DNA of 14,040 bases from Paraphysoderma sedebokerense (lineage: Eukaryota > Blastocladiomycota > Physodermatomycetes > Physodermatales > Physodermataceae): the NCBI GenBank assembly GCA_025602915.1, contig JAHLJZ010000064.1:126001-140040 (forward strand), read 5' to 3'. Both the position numbers and the translations under genes were made by a program. Below the pieces are notes generated by a model that was not told the DNA's origin, searched no databases, and saw only the letters and a list, made by a program, of their open reading frames with translations. This document shows, piece after piece, positions 9,143 to 14,040 of the stretch; the stretch's first letter is position 1, and the number at the start of each line of letters is the position of its first letter.

Positions 9143-9637
9143 ATGCGAGGCGAGGAGTTCCGTTCATCCACTTTATTTCAAACTACTGCACATCTGATCA
9201 AATTATGGACACTCTGCCTTCTACCGGATTCGACAGGAAGAACTGAAGACTATTTTGTCCATGAACCCACAGTAACATTTCAGTTCCCTCCGCAATGGCA
9301 GGGATCTTACCCAGTTTCGGTGAAGGGTATGTGCGTCTTACGTTTTATGCTTTCCAATGGCGCTCTCGTCATTCGTCGTTGTGATGAAGTCTCGTGTTTT
9401 ACCGTGCTAGAACCTATCCTACGTGCGAACCAACGAAGGTCAAAGCAGTTTGGAGATTTAGCACACAAGTAAGTTCGACTGGATTTAACCGTACTGTGAT
9501 TCCTAATGTCATATAAATGGAAATCTTCACTGACAAGGCTTGGTCTCTGCTTTGCGCCACAATCAATATCCTTGAGCACTTACATAAGACTGGATAGACT
9601 TTTTGAATTATATGACGTACTAGGCGTACAGCTGTAG
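9143..9637 (+). CDS. separate copy of the C-terminal module (small protein or truncated paralogue)
   Basis: Proposed exons are 9143-9326, 9411-9468 and 9538-9637 (113 aa). After splicing, KEPILRANQRRSKQFGDLAHKLG lines up without gaps with the intact gene's KRFILSPSKVKAKQFSELAQ segment, and IRLDRLFELYDVLGVQL with YLRLDRLFELFQVIGIEV. The last intron sits at the same codon position and phase (GCACACAA|GTAAGT against GCACAGAG|GTACGT). The intron at 9327-9410 is inferred: it is 84 bp, in frame and free of stops, but the alignment improves when it is removed. The first 61 residues match nothing recognised. The true start is uncertain, since an upstream acceptor (GATGTCAG near 9103) could add residues in frame. 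This could be an independent gene or the surviving tail of a lost array copy. Confidence 0.6.
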
Positions 9638-9904
9638 GCATTGTAGAAGTGAAGGCAGCGGAACAGAGTCTATGATTAAATGTATATTTCGCCAAACAAT
9701 GGGATTTCTTGAGGAGAATCTAAAAGAGTGTTGAGGAGAAGCATCAGAGCCGTGTAGATTCAACTTTATTCAATCATTATTAAAGCAGCGGATAAGATTA
9801 TTAATGATTCGTGCCTACTCCATCATGTCTGTTAGCAACAGTAAAAAATCGAAGAATATAAAGATTGAAAAAAGACTGAACAATCGCGAAATCTGAGAAC
9901 TCAT
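9638..9904. other. non-coding stretch after the C-terminal module copy
   Basis: This is AT-rich sequence without a supported gene. It should hold the 3' end of the preceding gene. A short imperfect repeat, TTGAGGAGAATC / TTGAGGAGAAGC, lies at about 9708-9743. No similarity to the array's coding parts was found. Confidence 0.4.
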
Positions 9905-10115
9905 GTTCGACAACAAAGTATCTGCGCATGCGACATACAAATTCCTCCTCTTTCCAAACCGCATCCATTTAACCCTTAATGATCTATCTGATACAGAGTG
10001 AGTAAAAACCGTTTCTTCCAATTTCAATCGATTCATCCACCCTAGGATTAAGGTATACATTTTGTTTGTGGTCCTCGGTGTCCTTAATTCTTAACGAAGT
10101 TCATCGATTTAGTTC
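9905..10115 (+). promoter_or_regulatory. promoter and 5' UTR intron of decayed copy 4
   Basis: TATCTGCGCATGCGACATACAAATTCCTCCTCTTTCCAAA matches the promoter block of the intact gene with a few changes. The 5' UTR donor (ATACAGA|GTGAGTAAAA, GT at 9998) and acceptor (ATCGATTTAG, about 10109) are both preserved. The copy may therefore still be transcribed and its leader spliced, although the coding part is broken. Confidence 0.6.
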
Positions 10116-11361
10116 ATGGAAATAATCGACTCAAAATCGGGGCGATTCCACCGAAGATATGATTTCAGCATCCATTTCATTCAAGATACAACGTCACTAA
10201 AACCACGATACCGTAAGGGTCCATATCGACTATCCGTACAGAAGGGTGTGGGAATTGGGAGCACTCACACCTTAGCCATTAAATTCGTTCACAGAATTAA
10301 GGGTGGTAGGAGAGATGATTTGATTAATCTCCAGAGGGAAATCAGTTTATTGAAGAACGTATAATCGGATCGCTATTCATCCAATATATCAAATCCCGAT
10401 TTTAGAACCATACGATATTGGATGAAATACGGATTGCACTTTAGGTTCTTCAATCAACCGATCCCTCTGGATGTTGTTCAGATCGTCTCTTCTAGCACCT
10501 TTGATGCTGTGCAGAAGTTTAATCGACGTCCTCCATCACCATGCACACCGGGTATATAGGAAAGAGCTAAGTGATGTGACGTGTGTTCGAACCTAAACCA
10601 CACCGCATGAAAACTTAATAGTGCTTTCCTCGAATAGGTGCTTAGTATAGTTGCCAACTATTAGACTAAAGCAATGAAAGCGTTACACGATGAACGATTC
10701 TGTCATCTCGTAAGGAATCAGGTGTCTGTGATTTTGAACTGATTGTTTGCGGTTCAATTGAATTGATGGGATCTAAAAAGAGGCCAGTTTTTTAGTTGGC
10801 CCTCCTACGGCGGACACCAAAATTTAGGATGCCTGAATTCGGCTGATTTAGGTTCGGCTCGACGGCGGATGAAGTTTTGGAGGTGACTATGCATTCCAAA
10901 CGACGAATCGTGATATCCATATTTAACATTCCACCCTTATAAGAATATCGTTTTACCCCTAAATATGTTGAGATGGAACCGAGACGATTTTCACTTTCTA
11001 ATTAAGTTTAAAATCTTGAGTCTTACAAGATAAAGGATTACTTTATTTCAATAATTTGCGGGGAATGGAGCAAAACCTTTCTTCATTGACAGCCGATTTG
11101 TACTCATTGAGTATCAATCTACGAATCTTTGATATTATGCTGACCAGTCAGAGCAAATTGCTGTTTATAGGATAACGTATGCGGCTTAACGTCAGGACTT
11201 ACTGTCTTGAAATTGTACAACAAAACGGAAAGTTACTGTTTGTGGCAGGCAGCTCCAATTTGCGGCCGAAGACCGGCCTAAGAACCAATGTCATCACCAA
11301 ATTTTAGCTTACGGGCTTAAACGAAAACTCCACTATGCTGAACCGAAGGTCTGCCCATCGT
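10116..11361 (+). pseudogene. decayed kinase-like copy 4
   Basis: The copy opens with MEIIDSKSGRFHRRY and keeps LAIKFVHRIKGGRRDDLINL and QREISLLK, so the start of the kinase-like region is readable for 82 codons before TAA (10362-10364). Sense exon 1 continues to about 10440, then an inverted exon 1 piece follows (about 10443-10513). Exon 2 is seen at 10638-10709 (KALHDERFCHL after correcting frame) with a preserved donor GTAAGG. Exon 3 starts near 10770 with GATCTAAAA (Asp-Leu-Lys), and its acceptor AG has become GG. The DFG codons read ADLGSARR. Exon 4 and 5 pieces (AAATATGTTGAGATGG, TACTCATTGAGTATCA) and exon 6 pieces follow, up to the donor-like GTACGTAAG at 11362. Multiple stops and frameshifts make it a pseudogene, though its 5' leader is intact. 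Confidence 0.85.
10283..10513. repeat. fold-back inverted repeat in copy 4
   Basis: The sense arm is about 10283-10356. The inverted arm is about 10443-10513, whose reverse complement reads CACAGCATCAAAGGTGCTAG, then AGACGATCTGAACAACATCC and AGAGGGAT. This corresponds to the VRGARRDDLMNLQRE region of the intact gene. The spacer is about 85 bp. The segment of exon 1 that is inverted differs from that in copies 1 and 2. Confidence 0.8.
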
Positions 11362-11425
11362 GTACGTAAGCCCATCTGAGTAGATAATAGAGTGCCGTTC
11401 TAGTCATTTTCCGAAATCTCACGAT

Positions 11426-11455
11426 CTAAGATGGGAACGACTTTTTGAATTATTC
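11426..11455 (+). pseudogene. scrap of C-terminal module, final exon
   Basis: Translation gives LRWERLFELF, matching LRLDRLFELF in the intact gene's last exon and IRLDRLFELY in the separate module copy. It lies only about 60 bases after the end of decayed copy 4, so exons 7-9 are missing between them. Confidence 0.6.
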
Positions 11456-11706
11456 GCAGGGTTCAGAGTTACTTGCAGATAGGTTCGCCACTGTCGGTTG
11501 TCTCGACACAAGGCTTGAGCAAATGCTTCCTAGACTCCTGGTCTGTGTCAACTGTATTACGCTTTGTCAGACTGTTAAGTGCTTGTTTGCCGATGATGCG
11601 ACCTGTCTACAAGTACATATACTGAATTTACCTGAATTGACTGAGCATGCCGTAGGAAATAGATGAGGAAAGTGAATGAAGCATTTTCCCGGAGGTGGTG
11701 ATGGTA
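11456..11706. other. unassigned stretch between the two module scraps
   Basis: An open plus-strand frame covers most of it (about 11445-11666) but has no recognisable motif, and its start lies inside the exon 10 scrap. I see no match to the intact gene here. It may be inserted or fully decayed sequence. Confidence 0.35.
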
Positions 11707-11755
11707 GCTAACGGTTTAAGACCAAGATTTATTTGCTCGAGCCTTATGCCACATG
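11707..11755 (+). pseudogene. scrap of C-terminal module, exon 8 piece, out of order
   Basis: Over 49 bases the translation ANGLRPRFICSSLMPH aligns without gaps to AEAFRPGSICSNLMPH of intact-gene exon 8 and is followed by stops. In the intact gene this segment precedes the LRLDRLFELF exon. Here it comes about 250 bases after it, so the module was rearranged or two different copies left remains. Confidence 0.75.
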
Positions 11756-11765
11756 TGAAATGAAG

Positions 11766-12276
11766 TGTTATGGAAATTTTCAGACATTTTAATTGCTAAA
11801 TCATTGTATTGGAATTTGTTATATTGAAGCATCTCTAGTGGAATTCTATATTCAGAATATTCATTTAGTAACTTAATGTTAAATATATATTTCATTTATT
11901 TTAATTTAATTAAAATAATCGTTTGAAACACTTCTGCTGGGATGGGCTATCCTGGTATCGAAACTAATGAAAATTAGATTAAGAACCATCAAACCTTCTG
12001 AAACGTTCAGGTTGAAACTGCCTAGATACTTCATTTGAATTGAATTTGCGCTCGAACAGTTCCGCTCAAAAGAATGTTGGTGGTCGGAATTCTCGCGATT
12101 TTCAAGACGATTTTCGACAGATAATTGGACCGTTTCGGGATACATTCATATAATATTTCTCAGACACCATTCTCTTTTCGACCCTCCATAGAATTGGTAA
12201 CACAGAATTGTTTTCTTTTCTTCTCTTGACGGTCATAAGCTCTGAAGCTCCAATACTCTCTAACATCATTACTTAC
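11766..12276. other. AT-rich spacer upstream of the unknown gene
   Basis: This is very AT-rich sequence at the end of the array. It contains a perfect 11-base palindrome with one-base centre (11896-11918, TTATTTTAATT and its complement). A 79-codon open frame on the minus strand (11906-12145) has no recognisable motif and is not called. The promoter of the gene at 12277 should lie in the right part. The array's conserved promoter block is absent. Confidence 0.4.
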
Positions 12277-13346
12277 ATGACGTCAATCCCGCGACCGCCA
12301 CCCACCACACCGGTAATTCAAACCCTTCCTCTCGACACAACATATATATTTCGTTCCAATATGGAGACATGTGATCCTAGACGTATAACATGGAATACAA
12401 TCAGAGACTCTCCAGCACCTGCAGGGGCAGGTCCGAATTCGCTATGTCTCTTCGGACAACCTATTTCAAGAATTACTCCACGTTCTCCCAAATACGATTC
12501 GTATGCGTTTTTGTTGATTACACTAGAAAACGTTCTCCGAATGTTGTCAAATTCGGAGGTCATTATTGTCAACTTGAAAACTGATCATCATTTTGTCTTT
12601 TCTTTTAGCGATGGGATCTCTAATAATTCATGCCGAATGACTAGTAGTAGTGATGACCACCGAGATACTGCAACGAATTTATCTACATCGGTCTGCCTAC
12701 TCCGTAGAATGGCCTGCAAGAAACAACGGACTTTGAGGTTGTGCAGATACTTGGTTTTTGTTGTATAATTAATGATTTCTAACGGATAATGTGATTTCTC
12801 TACGTGATCCAGTATCACTTTGGACGGCCCTGAACAAAAAGCCGGGGATTCCACCTTCCCGTAAGTGGTTTATATTTTAAATATACATGCATGCTGATTA
12901 GGAGATCAAGCAGATAACAATAGTCTTTGTAGACTTAAAAAGAATAAGGTTGGGATGAAATCAACCGGAATTACCAGAAAGGCGAAATATCTGCATTGTA
13001 TTGTCAATTTTAAGCTTATATTGTGCTGAAATCTATCTCCCATTGACATGTATTACTATTTCTAAAGTGAATGGCAGCCGGGCTATGTTATCTAAAAAGA
13101 AGGCTTTGGTCGAAGATCAAAGAGCAACAAAGAAACCAACACTAAAACAAGAGAAGGAAACTCCACAAGGTATGCATAGATCATGAAGTAGATCAGGTCG
13201 AAAGACATTTTGTCATTGTAACATTGTAAGACATTGTGTCTTACTGGCAAATCGTCCCTTTAGGAATAGACCGTCCCCGCAGAACAGTCAGAGAGAAAGG
13301 TTATTATTCAAAATTAAACTCCAAAGGGTTTAATAGTTTAGATTAG
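12277..13346 (+). CDS. tentative five-exon gene of unknown function
   Basis: Proposed exons are 12277-12737, 12813-12860, 12924-12997, 13068-13169 and 13264-13346. All borders are GT-AG and all phases agree, giving 255 aa. The chain runs from a Pro/Thr-rich start (MTSIPRPPPTTPV) through LCLFGQPISRITPRSPKYD, a hydrophobic stretch near residues 85-115 and a Ser/Asp-rich part. It ends in a strongly basic C-terminal third (RLKKNKVGMKSTGITRKAK, KKKALVEDQRATKKPT, DRPRRTVREKGYY). I recognise no family. A basic tail would suit nucleic-acid or chromatin binding, but that is inference. Uncertain points are a possible 50 bp intron in exon 1 (ending TTTTAG at about 12609, which would break the frame), an alternative 41 bp second intron (acceptor at 12901), and the start codon. 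Open minus-strand frames overlap exon 1 but do not join into a consistent model. Confidence 0.45.
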
Positions 13347-13985
13347 CCAAATTGGAAGAAGCAGATGGGGTGTCGTAAAATTCGACCACGGATTGGTAAG
13401 GTATCTGCGTTGAATGCGACATCGCAATACAGATAGTTAAGAGATGGAAGTAGTAAAATGAGTTAAATGTCAAATATTTATGCGTTATATATGATTGAAC
13501 GGCGGCTCTTTTGACAGTATAAATTGAATATACATTTTTAGTTTCTGTAATTACATCTTTGATATAAAGCGATGTGAAAAAGGTTGGAGTTTACGATTTG
13601 ATCAGATTCTAAAACACTCGTGAAAGATGCATTGTGTTTGAATGCAAAAAAAAAAAAAAAATTATTTCAGAACTATTGGTTTGAAATCTTAAGCTTCAAA
13701 TATCTCTGTCAGCCCTCAGTATTTGCATTAGATTTAGTGGTACCTATGCGCATTCATTTCGCTGTTGTCTGAATTGCAGTAATACTTCATCTGGCTTCAT
13801 AGGTTCACCTATGTTTGCTGTTCCACAAAATAAATTATCAAAACCCAAACTGACCAGTACGCCCAACCTTAAAGGAATGCATATCACTTTTGAAGAGTGA
13901 AAATAATGTTTCTTGTATAATATTCCCAGTTTATCATGTATTCACAATTTCGATTGCGGTCAATATATATTTTGAGAACCCGAGG
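13347..13985. other. non-coding stretch up to the repeated promoter block
   Basis: There is no supported gene. A run of 16 A occupies 13646-13661. A fragment TATCTGCGTTGAATGCGACATCGCAATACA (about 13410-13439) loosely resembles the array promoter (TATCTGCGCATGCGACATACA) and may be an old remnant. The right end (TATATTTTGAGAA) resembles the sequence just before 6705. Confidence 0.4.
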
Positions 13986-14040
13986 GTGCGCTCAAACCAC
14001 ATCGCGCAGATCAAAATCATCTGCAGATGCGACGCATACA
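13986..14040 (+). repeat. exact 55 bp copy of the intact gene's promoter start, at the window edge
   Basis: Bases 13986-14040 equal 6705-6759 at every position, in the same orientation. Similarity drops just to the left. Since this block precedes the 5' UTR of the intact gene, another family copy probably begins immediately beyond the window. Perfect identity in non-coding DNA points to a recent duplication or gene conversion. Confidence 0.9.

Noticed and set aside
9307-9695. Two minus-strand frames of 90 and 93 codons
   Set aside because: They are antisense to the C-terminal module copy, whose plus-strand reading matches the intact gene.
11906-12145. Minus-strand frame of 79 codons starting with ATG
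   Set aside because: It has no recognised motif, no splice partners and no homology to the array. It cannot be excluded but is not supported.
12318-12854. Two minus-strand frames (84 and 88 codons) that might form an antisense gene
   Set aside because: No splice junction joins them with consistent phase, and their ends lack a plausible continuation. The plus-strand model joins five exons in phase.
1-14040. tRNA, rRNA, CRISPR arrays, bacterial promoters or ribosome binding sites
   Set aside because: No tRNA box pattern, rRNA segment or regularly spaced repeats were seen, and the intron-rich eukaryotic genes make bacterial signals irrelevant.

Overview
The window is eukaryotic nuclear DNA, almost certainly from a fungus and probably an early-diverging, chytrid- or Mucoromycota-like lineage. 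Genes are split by many short GT-AG introns (about 48-170 bp). The two recognisable housekeeping proteins are fungal-type: the Cdc48 cofactor Npl4 and the ribosome-biogenesis factor Rrp1. No database could be searched, so the lineage is inference. All gene models were spliced by hand, by matching intron phases and protein-family patterns.

Layout. Positions 1-2003 (minus) hold NPL4, nine coding exons seen, cut by the left edge. Positions 2322-4447 (minus) hold a complete seven-exon RRP1. From about 4666 to 11760 (plus) lies an accessory array built from one gene family. It contains two decayed kinase-like copies (4788-5855 and 6001-6283), one intact ten-exon gene (6952-8959, 454 aa), a separate copy of that gene's C-terminal module (9143-9637), another decayed kinase-like copy (10116-11361) and shuffled scraps of the C-terminal module (11426-11755). 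Positions 12277-13346 (plus) hold a tentative five-exon gene of unknown function. The last 55 bases repeat exactly the promoter of the intact gene, so another family member probably starts just beyond the right edge.

The intact family protein joins a protein-kinase-like fold (residues about 1-270) to a C-terminal module I do not recognise (about 278-454). It keeps the beta-3 Lys, alpha-C Glu and DFG motif, but its HRD motif reads H-F-E. That marks it as a likely pseudokinase, or a kinase with altered chemistry. A decayed sister copy still encodes Asp at that position. Each of the three decayed copies also carries an inverted piece of exon 1 next to the sense piece, giving three independent fold-back repeats. 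This recurrent structure, together with the mobile C-terminal module and the fresh promoter duplication, is the most interesting part of the window.

NPL4 and RRP1 are constitutive cell functions (ubiquitin-dependent unfolding and 60S subunit assembly). They share only neighbourhood with the array. The boundary at about 4448-4665 is a divergent promoter region between RRP1 and the array.
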